Source: Pseudomonas baetica (GTDB lineage Bacteria > Pseudomonadota > Gammaproteobacteria > Pseudomonadales > Pseudomonadaceae). Taken from it: 64,000 bases of DNA. The DNA lies in the NCBI RefSeq assembly GCF_002813455.1, contig NZ_PHHE01000001.1:744001-808000 (forward strand), given 5' to 3'. Positions 17,620 through 27,566 of this stretch are shown piece by piece. Under the pieces are notes generated by a model. The model had not been told where the DNA came from and ran no database searches. It saw nothing but the letters and a program-made list of their open reading frames with translations. The position numbers were made by a program, and so were the translations under genes. Each line of letters opens with the position of its first letter. Within the stretch, counting starts at the first letter, position 1.

Positions 17620-19185
17620 TTAGCGGTTAAACCGCTCCACCAACGAGTACTGCGTATTCGCCGTCTTGGTCAGCTCTTCACTCAGCAACGCCGAGTTATG
17701 CGCCTGCTCTGAAGTCTGATCCGCCAACTCCGAAATATTGCTGATGTTGCGGCTGATTTCGTCGGCCACAGCACTTTGCTCTTCGGTCGCGGCGGCGATC
17801 TGGGTGGTCATGTCGGTGATGTTGGCCACCGCTTCGCTGATACCGACCAGCGCCTGGTCCGCTTCCAGCACCCGCGCGACACCTTCTTCGGCCTGGCGAT
17901 GCCCGGCTTCCATGGTTTGCACAGCGCTCGAAGCAGTCTGCTGCAGCTTGGCGATCAGGGCATGGATCTGCCCGGTGGATTCGCTGGTGCGCTGCGCCAG
18001 TTGACGCACTTCGTCAGCCACCACGGCAAAGCCACGGCCCATCTCGCCGGCACGCGCAGCTTCGATGGCGGCGTTGAGCGCCAGCAGGTTGGTCTGGTCG
18101 GCGATGCCTTTGATCACGTCAACCACGCCGCCGATTTCGTCGCTGTCCTTGGCCAGTTGAGTGACGGTCAGGCCGGTTTCACCCACGACGACGGACAGAC
18201 GCTGAATGGCTTCGCGGGTTTCGCCGGCGATGTCACGACCGCGACCGGTCAGGCGATTGGCTTCCTGAGTCGCGTCGGCGGTGCGCTGCACGTGGCTGGC
18301 GACTTCCTGAGTCGTCGCGGCCATCTGGTTGACGGCGGTGGCGACCTGTTCGGTTTCCACCCGCTGACGTTCCAGGCCGGTCGAGCTGCTGTGTGCCAGT
18401 CGGTCGGACTGCTTGGCCTGATCGGTCAAGTGTTCGGCAGTGTCCTGCAGACGGGTCAGGCAGGTTTTCAGACGGGCTTCCTGACTGAGGATCGACATTT
18501 CCAGACGTGCTTGCGCGCCACGGCTGTCGGTGTACATCTGCGCGATCAGCGGGTCGGACGTGGTCTGTTCGGCCAGACGCAGCAGGCGCTTGAGCCCGCG
18601 TTGCTGCCATTGCAGGCCCAGCAGGCCCAGTGGCACCGACAAACCGGCTGCCAGGGCAAAGCCCCACTGCGAGTTCAGGGTCGCGCCGATCACGAAGCTC
18701 AACTGGCTGACCAGAATGAACGGCAGCCAGTCTTGCAACACCGGTAGCCATTTGTCGCTGGAAGGGATTGCCGACTTGCCTTGGTTGATGCGTTGGTAGA
18801 GCGCTTCGGCACGGCGGATCTGTTCGGCGGTGGGTTTGATCCGCACCGACTCGTAACCGACCACCTGATTGCCTTCAAACACCGGTGTTACATAGGCGTT
18901 AACCCAGTAATGATCACCGGTCTTGCAGCGATTCTTGACAATGCCCATCCATGGCAAGCCTTGTTTCAGTGTGCCCCACATGTGCGAAAACACCGCCGCC
19001 GGGACGTCGGGGTGACGGACCAGGTTGTGCGGCGCACGGATCAGTTCCTCACGCGAAAACCCACTGATTTCAACGAAAGCGTCGTTGCAGTAGGTGATCA
19101 CGCCTTTGGCATCAGTTGTGGAAATCAACCGCTGCTGAGCCGGGAACGTCCGTTCGCGTTGTGTAATGGGCTGGTTATTACGCAT
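17620..19185 (-). CDS. aer: Aer-type methyl-accepting chemotaxis protein (PAS sensor)
   Basis: 521 aa, the same length as P. aeruginosa Aer. An N-terminal PAS domain (about 20-125; [54 protein letters not shown]) matches FAD-binding aerotaxis sensors. A hydrophobic hairpin (about 155-195) anchors it without a periplasmic domain. The cytoplasmic signalling domain covers about 240-521, with the hairpin tip [37 protein letters not shown] that contacts CheA/CheW. It probably steers the cell by redox or energy state. Single gene; a terminator follows. Confidence 0.88.
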   Translation of the reverse strand: MRNNQPITQRERTFPAQQRLISTTDAKGVITYCNDAFVEISGFSREELIRAPHNLVRHPDVPAAVFSHMWGTLKQGLPWMGIVKNRCKTGDHYWVNAYVTPVFEGNQVVGYESVRIKPTAEQIRRAEALYQRINQGKSAIPSSDKWLPVLQDWLPFILVSQLSFVIGATLNSQWGFALAAGLSVPLGLLGLQWQQRGLKRLLRLAEQTTSDPLIAQMYTDSRGAQARLEMSILSQEARLKTCLTRLQDTAEHLTDQAKQSDRLAHSSSTGLERQRVETEQVATAVNQMAATTQEVASHVQRTADATQEANRLTGRGRDIAGETREAIQRLSVVVGETGLTVTQLAKDSDEIGGVVDVIKGIADQTNLLALNAAIEAARAGEMGRGFAVVADEVRQLAQRTSESTGQIHALIAKLQQTASSAVQTMEAGHRQAEEGVARVLEADQALVGISEAVANITDMTTQIAAATEEQSAVADEISRNISNISELADQTSEQAHNSALLSEELTKTANTQYSLVERFNR

Positions 19186-19287
19186 GGTTTTTCAATCCGC
19201 AAGGCTTTGAAAGGTTGTCGGCGATGTCAGCTTTTTATTGAATTTTTCTTTCGGTAATCAGCACGGCGTCGCAAAACGGGCCTTGCT

Positions 19288-19894
19288 TCAACCGGCCAGC
19301 ATCGGATAAGTGAACAGGCCGAAATGCAGCAGGTTCAGCCCGAAGTGTGTGGCGATCGCCGCTCCGAGTCCGCCAAAACGGTAGGCCAGACCATAGCCGA
19401 CCCCCGCCAGCCCTGCCAGCAACACCCAGGTCCAGCCCGCACCCACATGGGCCAGTGCGAACAGCGATGAGGCCAGTAACAGGGCGAGGTTGTCGCCATA
19501 TGGCAGCGAGGGCAGTGGCGTACACCGTCAAACGCAGTGAACGGCGCATGACAATCCACGGACAGATCAGCAACAGCCAGAAGCCGATCAGCGGTTTGTC
19601 TTGATTGAGGTACATCGAGAACGGCACGGCGTTGTCGGTAAAACGTTGCGGATCGATGGCGCGACCGTTGTAGAAACCCGGCAGCCAGTGCAGCGCCAGG
19701 GCCAAAGCCAGAACGATGAACAGGCCGTGACCGAGATAGCGCGCAAACGGAACGTGTTGCTGGCGTACGGCGAATCCGGCGATCAATAGCAGCCCGCCGG
19801 AAGTCAGTGCGAGCCAGCCGAGTTGGCCGTAGCTCAGCGCCAATCCGTAACCGAGGGTGAGAAGTGCCAGATAGAGCCATGGCAAAGCCTTCAT
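19288..19894 (-). pseudogene. CPBP intramembrane metalloprotease remnant
   Basis: The ATG at 19892-19894 opens a membrane protein (MKALPWLYLALLTLGYGLALSYG) with several helices. After LRLTVYATALA (near 19505) the frame is wrong; the last ~70 codons are found in another frame, ending TGA at 19288-19290, and read LLLASSLFALAHVGAGWTWVL ... ATHFGLNLLHFGLFTYP. The two His-containing CPBP (CAAX-protease-like) motifs are present, but the EExxxR catalytic motif expected between the halves is missing. An internal deletion with a frameshift has therefore destroyed the gene. The same-strand ORF 19235-20122 is a composite including the repeat array. Confidence 0.7.
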
Positions 19895-19949
19895 CGAAAA
19901 TCTTTGTGCAAATTTTGTGGAAGGGCTTTCTACACGGCTGGGGGCTTGG

Positions 19950-21276
19950 GGACAAGTTAAGGTGAGGTGAGAATCCGGGACAACACTGAAACCTGTGACC
20001 CAACACAAACCCCAATGTGGGAGCGGGCTTGCTCGCGAAGGCGGTGGGTCAGGCAATGAATGTGTCGACTGATACACCGCTTTCGCGAGCAAGCCCGCTC
20101 CCACAGTGGATTTGTCTTCCACCGGGGGGCAGAGGGTTCAGACAGGTGAAAGTGTGGCGAGAATCCCGGACAACACTGAAACCTGTGACCCAACACAAAC
20201 CCCAATGTGGGAGCGGGCTTGCTCGCGAAGTCGGTGGATCAGGCAATGAAAGTATCGACTGATACAACGTTTTCGCGAGCAAGCCCGCTCCCACAGTGGA
20301 TTTGTCTTCCACCGGGGGGCAGAGGGTTCAGACAGGTGAAAGTGTGGCGAGAATCCGGGACAACACTGAAACCTGTGACCCAACACAAACCCCAATGTGG
20401 GAGCGGGCTTGCTCGCGAAGTCGGTGGATCAGGCAATGAATGTGTCGACTGATCCACCGCTTTCGCGAGCAAGCCCGCTCCCACAGGGGATTTGTCTTCC
20501 ACCGGGGGGCAGAGGGTTCAGACAGGTGAAAGTGTGGCGAGAATCCGGGACAACACTGAAACCTGTGACCCAATACAAACCCCAATGTGGGAGCGGGCTT
20601 GCTCGCGAAGGCGGTGGGTCAGGCAATGAATGTGTCGACTGATACACCGCCTTCGCGAGCAAGCCCGCTCCCACAGCGGATTTGTCTTCCACCGGGGGGC
20701 AGAGGGTTCAGACAGGTGAAAGTGTGGCGAGAATCCCGGACAACACTGAAACCTGTGACCCAACACAAACCCCAATGTGGGAGCGGGCTTGCTCGCGAAG
20801 TCGGTGGGTCAGGCGATGAATGTGTCGACGGATACAGCGCCTTCGCGAGCAAGCCCGCTCCCACTGGGGATTTGTCTTCCACCGGGGGGTCGAGGGATCA
20901 GACAGGTGAAGGTGAGGTGAGAATCCGGGACAACACTGAAACCTGTGACCCAACACAAACCCCAATGTGGGAGCGGGCTTGCTCGCGAAGTCGGTGGATC
21001 AGGCAATGAATGTGTCGACTGATCCACCGCTTTCGCGAGCAAGCCCGCTCCCACAGGGGATTTGTCTTCCACCGGGGGGCAGAGGGTTCAGACAGGTGAA
21101 AGTGTGGCGAGAATCCGGGACAACACTGAAACCTGTGACCCAATACAAACCCCAATGTGGGAGCGGGCTTGCTCGCGAAGGCGGTGGGTCAGGCAATGAA
21201 TGTGTCGACTGATACACCGCCTTCGCGAGCAAGCCCGCTCCCACAGGGGATTTGTATTCCACCGGGGGGTAGAGAA
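19950..21276. repeat. Seven tandem ~190-bp units, each holding a REP doublet
   Basis: The phrase CAACACTGAAACCTGTGACC recurs at about 19980, 20170, 20360, 20550, 20740, 20930 and 21120, exactly 190 bp apart. Each unit contains an inverted pair of REP palindromes (TGTGGGAGCGGGCTTGCTCG and its inverse) joined by a ~45-bp spacer, plus the phrases CTTCCACCGGGGGG and CAGACAGGTGAA. Units 3-4 and 6-7 are nearly identical pairs, showing higher-order duplication with a 570-bp shift. No protein is likely; open frames here repeat with the same period and translate the REPs. The array fills the space between the broken CPBP gene and inhA. Confidence 0.95.
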
Positions 21277-21277
21277 A

Positions 21278-21964
21278 TCAGCGCAGGTTGAGCTTTGCGG
21301 CGGCGCGCTCAGTGATTTCCGTGCGCAGTTTTAACGACGGAGCGGCGCGCAACCGCGCCTTGTCGACGATTGAGCTAGGCGCTGTGTCCGGAGAACCGGA
21401 GTTGAACGGCGGTGCTGGCGCATACTCAAGTTGTAGTTGCACCAGTCGCGCCGTGTCGGCATCAACCAACTCAGCCGCCAGCACCAAGGCAAAATCGATC
21501 CCGGCGGTAATCCCGCCACCGGTAAACAGATTGCCGTCACGCACCACTCGATCCTTCACCGCAATCGCGCCCAGCGTCGGCAGCAGATCGTGATACGCCC
21601 AGTGCGTCGTTGCGCGTTTGCCTTGCAGCAGACCCGCCGCGCCAAGCACCAGCGAACCGGTACACACCGACGTCACGTAACGCGCCTGTGCCGCCTGGCG
21701 TTTGATGAAGTCCAGCGTCTGCTCGTCTTCCATCAACGGCCCGACACCGCCGCCACCCGGCACACAGATCACATCCAGATCGGGGCAGTCCTCGAACGTG
21801 GTGGTCGGTTTCAGCAGCAGGCCGGTGCTGGCGGTGACCGGCATCAGATCCTTCCAGATCAGATGCACTTTTACGTCCGGCAGCGAAGCGAGCACGTCGT
21901 AAGGGCCAGTCAGGTCGAGTTGCTGAACCTGCGGGAACAACAGAAAACCGATCTGCAGCGTCAT
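21278..21964 (-). CDS. inhA: InhA: isonitrile hydratase, DJ-1/PfpI family
   Basis: 228 aa. In P. putida the homologue hydrates isonitriles to N-substituted formamides. DJ-1/PfpI features: IGFLLFPQVQQLDLTGPYDVLA at the N-terminus, DVICVPGGGGVGPLMED, and the nucleophile Cys near residue 101 in VTSVCTGSLVLGAAGLL; C-terminal GGGITAGIDFALVLAAEL and QLQLEYAPAPPFNSGSPDTAP. The latter resembles InhA closely. It is divergent from a GlxA-type regulator with a related DJ-1 domain, which probably controls it. Confidence 0.88.
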   Translation of the reverse strand: MTLQIGFLLFPQVQQLDLTGPYDVLASLPDVKVHLIWKDLMPVTASTGLLLKPTTTFEDCPDLDVICVPGGGGVGPLMEDEQTLDFIKRQAAQARYVTSVCTGSLVLGAAGLLQGKRATTHWAYHDLLPTLGAIAVKDRVVRDGNLFTGGGITAGIDFALVLAAELVDADTARLVQLQLEYAPAPPFNSGSPDTAPSSIVDKARLRAAPSLKLRTEITERAAAKLNLR

Positions 21965-22054
21965 GGTGTTTTTTCTCCGTTGAGGGGGTGGACGGCTTCA
22001 CTGTAGGCGCGTAGGTTCTGGCGCATACGCCAATCACCCCACGAATTACGCCAA

Positions 22055-23029
22055 ATGTCCAAAGCCATTCATGTACTCGCGTTTGCCAACATGCAGATCC
22101 TCGACGTCACAGGCCCGTTGCAGGTGTTTGCTTCGGCCAATGACCTCTGTCGTCAACGCGGTTTGCCGATGCCTTATGCGCCAAGTGTGATCGCCAGCGA
22201 GGGCGGGGCGGTGATGTCCTCGGCAGGCTTGGCGGTATTGGCTGAACCGCTACCGCTGGAGCCCAGTGACACGCTGATCATCGCCGGTGGCTGGGGCATT
22301 TATCCTGCCGCCGAAGATGTGCCATTGGTGGATTGGGTGCGCGAACACGCGGCGAAATGTCGGCGCGTAGCGTCAGTGTGCACCGGCGCTTTTTTACTCG
22401 CGGCCAGTGGCTGGCTCGACGGTCGTCGAGTGGTCACCCACTGGACCCGTTGTGAACAATTGGCGCAGCAGCACCCGAAACTGCAAGTCGAGGCCAATCC
22501 GATCTTCATCAACGACGGTCCGGTCTGGACCTCGGCAGGCGTTACCGCCGGCATCGATCTGGCACTGGCGATGGTTGAAGAAGACCTCGGTCGCGACATC
22601 GCGCTGGACGTCGCTCGGCATCTGGTGGTTTTTCTCAAGCGACCGGGCGGGCAGTCACAGTTCAGCGTGACCTTGGCGCTGCAAAATCAGGGCAATCGTT
22701 TTGACGACCTGCATGCGTGGATCGCCGAAAACCTGACCTGCGATCTCGGCGTGCCGACGTTGGCCGAACAAGCCGGCATGAGCGAACGCAGCTTTGTCCG
22801 TCATTACCGCGCCGACACCGGCCAGACCCCAGCGCGGGCGATTGAGTTGATTCGCGTTGAGACCGCCCGCCGGTTATTGAGCGACACCGGCCTGCCAGTC
22901 AAACGCATCGCGGCCAATTGCGGGTTTGGCAGTGAAGAGACATTGCGTCGTAGTTTTCTGCGGGCTATCGGTGTGACGCCGCAGGCGTATCGGGAGCGGT
23001 TTTCGGTCAGCGCTGCAACAGATCAGTAA
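22055..23029 (+). CDS. GlxA-family AraC-type regulator with DJ-1-like sensor domain
   Basis: 324 aa. Residues 1-200 are a DJ-1/PfpI-like domain (LDVTGPLQVFASANDLC; ASVCTGAFLLAASGWLDGRRVVTHW with the conserved Cys), and 215-320 hold two AraC helix-turn-helix motifs (LAEQAGMSERSFVRHYRADTGQTPARAIE; KRIAANCGFGSEETLRRSFLRAIGVTPQAYRERF). It likely senses a small metabolite and activates the divergent inhA. The start ATG lies 90 bp from the inhA start. Confidence 0.9.
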   Translation: MSKAIHVLAFANMQILDVTGPLQVFASANDLCRQRGLPMPYAPSVIASEGGAVMSSAGLAVLAEPLPLEPSDTLIIAGGWGIYPAAEDVPLVDWVREHAAKCRRVASVCTGAFLLAASGWLDGRRVVTHWTRCEQLAQQHPKLQVEANPIFINDGPVWTSAGVTAGIDLALAMVEEDLGRDIALDVARHLVVFLKRPGGQSQFSVTLALQNQGNRFDDLHAWIAENLTCDLGVPTLAEQAGMSERSFVRHYRADTGQTPARAIELIRVETARRLLSDTGLPVKRIAANCGFGSEETLRRSFLRAIGVTPQAYRERFSVSAATDQ

Positions 23030-23076
23030 TGCCTTGAATAACTTTACCGAAAGAACAAACCGTTCTTCGTTTGAGA

Positions 23077-24132
23077 TTACGGTTTCTTTTGTTCAGGTGT
23101 GGACGTGCCGTACACGTCATATGACATGATGTTTATGTATTTCTTCTCTATTTGATATTTTGTGTTTTTTATTCTTATCAATGTTGCATCCTCGCCTTTC
23201 CAGAGTATCCATGGGTTTATAAGTAAGCACGATTTCTTGTTTATACGCTTTATTTTTGATTGGTCGACCGATCGGAAGTAGTCGCATAGTTCATCGGTGA
23301 GAACTATTTCATTTGCTTGAAAGCTTCCCAGGCCAAGTGTGCGCATTATGCCCTTCGGAATGGCTGCTGTGCTTTGGGTTGCAATGAGTATGGCTGTTAA
23401 TAGTGAAAAAGCGATTAGCAAGGTGTTGGTGGCATTTGCTCTTTTTAGTGAGGCAATGAATATGTTTGCGAAGAGCACGAATGTGAAACTTGCAAAAACA
23501 ATAATTCGGGTGGTGGGTTCTTTGAAGCTTGAGTCGGGAATGTCTTCTACGCCATGTAATACAAGAGTCACTAGCGTATAAGTACATACGCTCATGATGA
23601 GCGCGTTGATTGCTAAGGCGGTTGCGTGTTTTTTCAGTTTCTCATTGTTTGCAAACATGGAAATCGGCCAAAGCAATAATATACATATGATGAATATTAG
23701 TGAGTATTCTCTGATGCTCTCAAATAAAAGCACGCACAGGAACAGGACGATAAGTAAAAGTAGAGCAATGCCTTGGCGGTGCAGAATATACTTGAAGCGC
23801 AGAGATTGGTCTTCGCCGAAATCTTCGACCAGATCTCTCCATATGAAAGATGGGAAGATGAAAAGACCAGCCATGGTCAGGGAAAAGATTATTCCAATAA
23901 TAAGCGCTGAGAATATCAGCATTATCGAGTCTGTCAGTGATATTCGTGGAGTGTAGTTAATGTGCGAGAAATATAGAAAGAAGATGCCAAGGCCTGCGCT
24001 GATGCTTATGGCGTAATATGCTTTTCGCGTATTTTCCGAGAAGATGGAATGAGCAAAGCGGCGGGCTTGAAATTTAAATATTGCAAAAGGATCAGTGGTT
24101 GCGGTTTCTGATGTTGTGATGTCTGCTGTCAT
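23077..24132 (-). CDS. AT-rich multi-pass membrane protein of unknown function
   Basis: 351 aa from ATG 24130-24132 (MTADITTSETATTDPF); an in-frame ATG at 24204 gives 24 more residues. About eight hydrophobic segments occupy residues 45-290, rich in Ile and Phe, followed by a soluble C-terminal ~80 residues with several Lys (DQSKIKRINKKSCLLINPW, KYQIEKKYINIM). Codons are clearly AT-rich compared with all neighbours, which suggests recent acquisition. No family recognised. It lies convergent to the GlxA regulator gene and upstream of another unknown ORF. Confidence 0.6.
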   Translation of the reverse strand: MTADITTSETATTDPFAIFKFQARRFAHSIFSENTRKAYYAISISAGLGIFFLYFSHINYTPRISLTDSIMLIFSALIIGIIFSLTMAGLFIFPSFIWRDLVEDFGEDQSLRFKYILHRQGIALLLLIVLFLCVLLFESIREYSLIFIICILLLWPISMFANNEKLKKHATALAINALIMSVCTYTLVTLVLHGVEDIPDSSFKEPTTRIIVFASFTFVLFANIFIASLKRANATNTLLIAFSLLTAILIATQSTAAIPKGIMRTLGLGSFQANEIVLTDELCDYFRSVDQSKIKRINKKSCLLINPWILWKGEDATLIRIKNTKYQIEKKYINIMSYDVYGTSTPEQKKP

Positions 24133-24214
24133 GTTTTTGCTTCGGCTTAGTATGCTGCGCGCAAAGTGCATTAGATTAAGGGCATGCAAGTGCATCGAGC
24201 GCAACAGCTTGGTG

Positions 24215-24607
24215 TTAATTGGTTTCGGCTTCCGCCACCTGATTGAAATACTTGCTGCGATCCGGAGTAAACGTCACCACCATCTTCGTCCGCGAACACG
24301 TCAACGAACGCTCCTCAGCCAAATCGATATCCAGGTCTTCCCCGCGCAACCCTTGCCACTGCGCAAGGTATTTCAGCGAGCCGTATTTTTCGTTCTTCTT
24401 CAGGCTGCGGCTCACACCACCTTTCCAGCCGAGCACCGGTAATTCGCCAGAGAGGCATTTCAGGGCGAGGTCGGGGAAGCGGACGGCGCGCTGGCGGCCG
24501 ATTTCCCAGCATTTGATCAGGCCTTTGTCGGTGCCTTCCCAGAGTTGGGTGCGGGTCAGGCCGGTGCGCAGGGGAGAGTCGATGGTACGCTGGACGTGCT
24601 GGGACAT
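24215..24607 (-). CDS. Hypothetical protein
   Basis: 130 aa from ATG 24605-24607, preceded by AAGGAA; the frame is open to 24718 but without a better start. It is basic and soluble (LRTGLTRTQLWEGTDKGLIKCWEIGRQRAVRFPDLALKCLSGELPVLGWKGGVSRSLKKNEKYGSLKYLAQWQG). GC content is like the core genome, unlike its AT-rich neighbour. No family recognised. Confidence 0.6.
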   Translation of the reverse strand: MSQHVQRTIDSPLRTGLTRTQLWEGTDKGLIKCWEIGRQRAVRFPDLALKCLSGELPVLGWKGGVSRSLKKNEKYGSLKYLAQWQGLRGEDLDIDLAEERSLTCSRTKMVVTFTPDRSKYFNQVAEAETN

Positions 24608-24859
24608 TCTGGTTCCTTGAATTCGGGTTTTGTTGGACAGCTCCGCTGTGCCCGTTGCGGTGGATGGTAGGGGCGGATGTAAGCGCTGGCAACAAGGTAT
24701 TTCGGGGTGTAAGCGCAAGTTGCGGGGAAAGGATGGATCAATCTTTGTTGGGGATTTGTAGTCCCTCGCCGGAGGGACTGGGTTTCCAGGCTTCAGGTCT
24801 AGGCTTGCGTCCTACATTCAGCATTTTGTGAGGGATATTTCCGACAGCCTCCGCTGACT

Positions 24860-26686
24860 TTACGGCTGCCACTCACTCTTTTCCCCACTCAATCGCCGAT
24901 CGAGAAAACTCGCCGCACTGATCAACGCCAGATGCGTCAATGCCTGCGGCGTGTTGCCCAAATGCCGCCCGTGGCTGTCGAACTCCTCGGCGTACAGCCC
25001 CAGCGGGTTGGCGTAGCGCAGCAACTGTTCAAACTCCAGATGGGCCTTTTCCACTTGCCCGGCCCGGGCCAGACATTCGACGTACCAGAACGAGCACGCG
25101 GCAAACGCGCCTTCGGTGCCGGTCAAGCCGTCGATGTTGGCGTCATCGTTGCGATAGCGATAAACCATGCCGTCACGCACCAGCGTCTTTTCGATGGCCT
25201 CAAGTGTCGACAGCCAGCGTGGATCCTTGGCGCTGACGAAACGCACCAGCGGCATCAACAGCATCGAGCCATCGAGGGCTGTGCCGCCCTTGTACTGGAC
25301 GAAATGTCCGCGCTCTTCATCCCAGAAGTTGTCCCAGATGTCGGCGTAGATCGCTTGACGGGTCTGGTCCCACTGGGCGAACGGTGCCGGTAACGAGCGT
25401 TTTGAGGCCAGACGGATTGCCCGGTCCAGCGCCACCCAGCACATCAGGCGCGAATGCAGAAAGTGATGTTGCTCACCACGCATTTCCCAAATGCCGACAT
25501 CCGTGGTCTGCCAGGTCTCACACACCTGATCGACCACTTCGCGCACGTGTTTCCAACCTTCGTGGGAAATCGCGTCGCCGTACTTGTTGACCAGATACAC
25601 CGCGTCCATCAGTTCGCCGAAGATATCCAGCTGAATCTGGTCATAGGCGCCATTGCCGATGCGCACCGGTTTTGCGCCGCCGTGGCCGGATAAGTTGGCA
25701 AGTTCGGTTTCCGGCAGTTCCTGACGCCCGTCGATGGCATACAGAATGTTCAGTTTCATCGGCTGGCCATGGCAGTCGCTGACCCGCCCGCGCAGCCAGC
25801 GCATGTAATCGTTGGCTTCGCTGACAAAACCCAGGCGCATGAACGCGTAGACCGTGAACGAGGCATCGCGGATCCAGGTGTAGCGATAATCCCAGTTACG
25901 CTCGCCGCCCGGTGTTTCCGGCAGGCCGAAGGTCGCAGCGGCGAGAATCGCGCCGTGTTTGCGTGAGGTCAGGAGTTTCAGTGCGAGCGCCGAGCGGTTG
26001 ACCATTTCACGCCAGCGTCCGCGGTAGATCGACTGACCGATCCAGTCGCGCCAGAATTTCAGCGTGCGCTCCATGCAGAACGCGCCGGCGCCTTCGGCAA
26101 AACGCGGATCGTCGGTGGCACCGAGCATGAAAGCGGCCGTCTGATCCTGCTTCAGCGTGAAGTGAGCGACGGCGGCTTGGGCGTCAATCTGCATCGATTG
26201 GTCTGAGGCCAGACGCAACGTCGGTTGCCCGGAGGCACTGAACACCACGTCCTTCTGATCGTTCTGCGCTTGAGTGTCGGCGCGGGCATAGTCGTGGCGC
26301 ACGGCGCAGCGCATGTGAAAGGTCGCCTCGCCGCTGACCACCCGTACCCGGCGCATCAGCAAAGGCAGATCATCTTCGCTGTCGCCCACCGGCAGCATGT
26401 CGGTGATTTCCACTACGGCGTATTCACTGAGCCAGCGGGTTTGCAGGACGTTGGTGTCGGGCAGGTAAATCTGCTCGCGGCGGGCATCGGGCAAGTCCGG
26501 CGCCAGTTGGAAAATCCCGGCGTCGGGCGAGTCCAGCAGCGAACAGAATATCGACGGGCTGTCGAACTCCGGCCAGCAGAAAAAATCCACGCTGCCCTTG
26601 TCGTTGACCAGTGCCGCACTGCGCATGTCGCCGATGATGCCGTGGGCGTCGATCGGGCTTTGTCGTTCTGGATGTTGCTCAGCCAT
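24860..26686 (-). CDS. Glycoside hydrolase family 15 protein (glucoamylase/trehalase-like)
   Basis: 608 aa cytoplasmic enzyme (no signal peptide). An N-terminal beta-sandwich domain (IIGDMRSAALVNDKGSVDFFCWPEFDSPSIF) is followed by an (alpha/alpha)6 barrel. GH15 landmarks: GGERNWDYRYTWIRDASFTVYAFMRLGF near residue 260, WEMRGEQHHFLHSRLMCWVALDRA with a probable general acid, and GLTGTEGAFAACSFWYVECLARAGQ with the probable base. Such bacterial proteins hydrolyse trehalose or alpha-glucans. Its ATG overlaps the SDR stop codon by 8 bp, so it is the downstream gene of an operon with the SDR. Confidence 0.9.
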   Translation of the reverse strand: MAEQHPERQSPIDAHGIIGDMRSAALVNDKGSVDFFCWPEFDSPSIFCSLLDSPDAGIFQLAPDLPDARREQIYLPDTNVLQTRWLSEYAVVEITDMLPVGDSEDDLPLLMRRVRVVSGEATFHMRCAVRHDYARADTQAQNDQKDVVFSASGQPTLRLASDQSMQIDAQAAVAHFTLKQDQTAAFMLGATDDPRFAEGAGAFCMERTLKFWRDWIGQSIYRGRWREMVNRSALALKLLTSRKHGAILAAATFGLPETPGGERNWDYRYTWIRDASFTVYAFMRLGFVSEANDYMRWLRGRVSDCHGQPMKLNILYAIDGRQELPETELANLSGHGGAKPVRIGNGAYDQIQLDIFGELMDAVYLVNKYGDAISHEGWKHVREVVDQVCETWQTTDVGIWEMRGEQHHFLHSRLMCWVALDRAIRLASKRSLPAPFAQWDQTRQAIYADIWDNFWDEERGHFVQYKGGTALDGSMLLMPLVRFVSAKDPRWLSTLEAIEKTLVRDGMVYRYRNDDANIDGLTGTEGAFAACSFWYVECLARAGQVEKAHLEFEQLLRYANPLGLYAEEFDSHGRHLGNTPQALTHLALISAASFLDRRLSGEKSEWQP

Positions 26687-27479
26687 TGCCGCGAAACTCC
26701 GGATAGAGGCTCATGCCGCCGTCGATGAACAGGGTGGTGCCGACGATGTAATCGGCGGCGTCGGAGGCGAGGAAGACCACCGCGTTGGCGATGTCTTCAA
26801 CATCGCCGATACGCCCGTAGGGGATCAGGTCGAGGAGTTTTTCGCCGGCCGCGCCTTCGGTGGCGTCTTTATTGATCGCGGTACGAATCGCCCCCGGCGC
26901 GATGCCATTGATGCGAATACGCTGATGGCTGACTTCCTGCGCCAGGGTCTGCATCAATTGATCGACGCCACCCTTGGACGCCGCGTAATTGACGTGCCCG
27001 GCCCACGGAATGCGTTGGTGCACAGAACTCATGTGAATGATCTTGCCGGCGGCGCGGGACACGCCTTCGCGAACGCCCTGGCGATTGAAAATCCTTAAAG
27101 CGGCGCGAGCGCAGAGGAACTGGCCGGTGAGGTTGACGCCGATCACCGCGTTCCAGTCGTCCAGCGTCATGTCCACTGCAGCGCAGTCTTTTTGCAGACC
27201 GGAATTGGCCACCAGAATGTCCAGCGAACCGAAGGCCTCGAGGGTCTCGGTGAACAGCCGTTCGACCTGGTCTTCTTTCGACACATCGGCACCGATGGCC
27301 AAGGCCTGGCCGCCGTCGGCGATGATCTGCCGGGCGAGTGCTTCGGCCGGTTCCGCCTGGCGGTTGTAGTTGATCACCACGGCGGCACCGGCAGCGGCCA
27401 GGGCTTTGGCGGCGGCGTGGCCGATGCCGGAGCTGGCGCCGGTGATGAGTGCAACTTGTCGGGCGAGGGAGATCTGCAT
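26679..27479 (-). CDS. SDR oxidoreductase, glucose 1-dehydrogenase-like
   Basis: 266 aa from ATG 27477-27479 (MQISLARQVALITGASSG); two earlier ATGs lie in a longer frame to 27548. Classical short-chain dehydrogenase: cofactor motif TGASSGIG, a VANSG variant of the usual NNAG, catalytic Ser in HMSSVHQR and YAASK, and the C-terminal GTTLFIDGGMSLYPEFRGNG typical of glucose 1-dehydrogenases. An Asn-Tyr-Asn-Arg stretch after strand 2 suggests NADP preference. It overlaps the GH15 gene and follows the terpene-synthase fusion gene by 87 bp. It may oxidise glucose released by the GH15 enzyme; action on a terpenoid alcohol is only a possibility. Confidence 0.85.
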   Translation of the reverse strand: MQISLARQVALITGASSGIGHAAAKALAAAGAAVVINYNRQAEPAEALARQIIADGGQALAIGADVSKEDQVERLFTETLEAFGSLDILVANSGLQKDCAAVDMTLDDWNAVIGVNLTGQFLCARAALRIFNRQGVREGVSRAAGKIIHMSSVHQRIPWAGHVNYAASKGGVDQLMQTLAQEVSHQRIRINGIAPGAIRTAINKDATEGAAGEKLLDLIPYGRIGDVEDIANAVVFLASDAADYIVGTTLFIDGGMSLYPEFRGNG

Positions 27480-27566
27480 ACGAATCGCGTTTACGGGTCG
27501 AGGGCCTACATAGCTGACTGACGGCCGGCGGCGAGAGTTCATCTGCAATCGTGAAAAACCACCAGC

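Noticed and set aside
20017..21262. Families of 80-87-codon ORFs starting MEDKS or MGAGLLAK on both strands
   Set aside because: They recur with the 190-bp repeat period and translate REP DNA (GAGLLAK = GTGGGAGCGGGCTTGCTCGC...). No independent coding signal.
19950..21276. CRISPR array
   Set aside because: Units are 190 bp and identical throughout, with no unique spacers and no cas genes; it is a tandem REP-doublet array.
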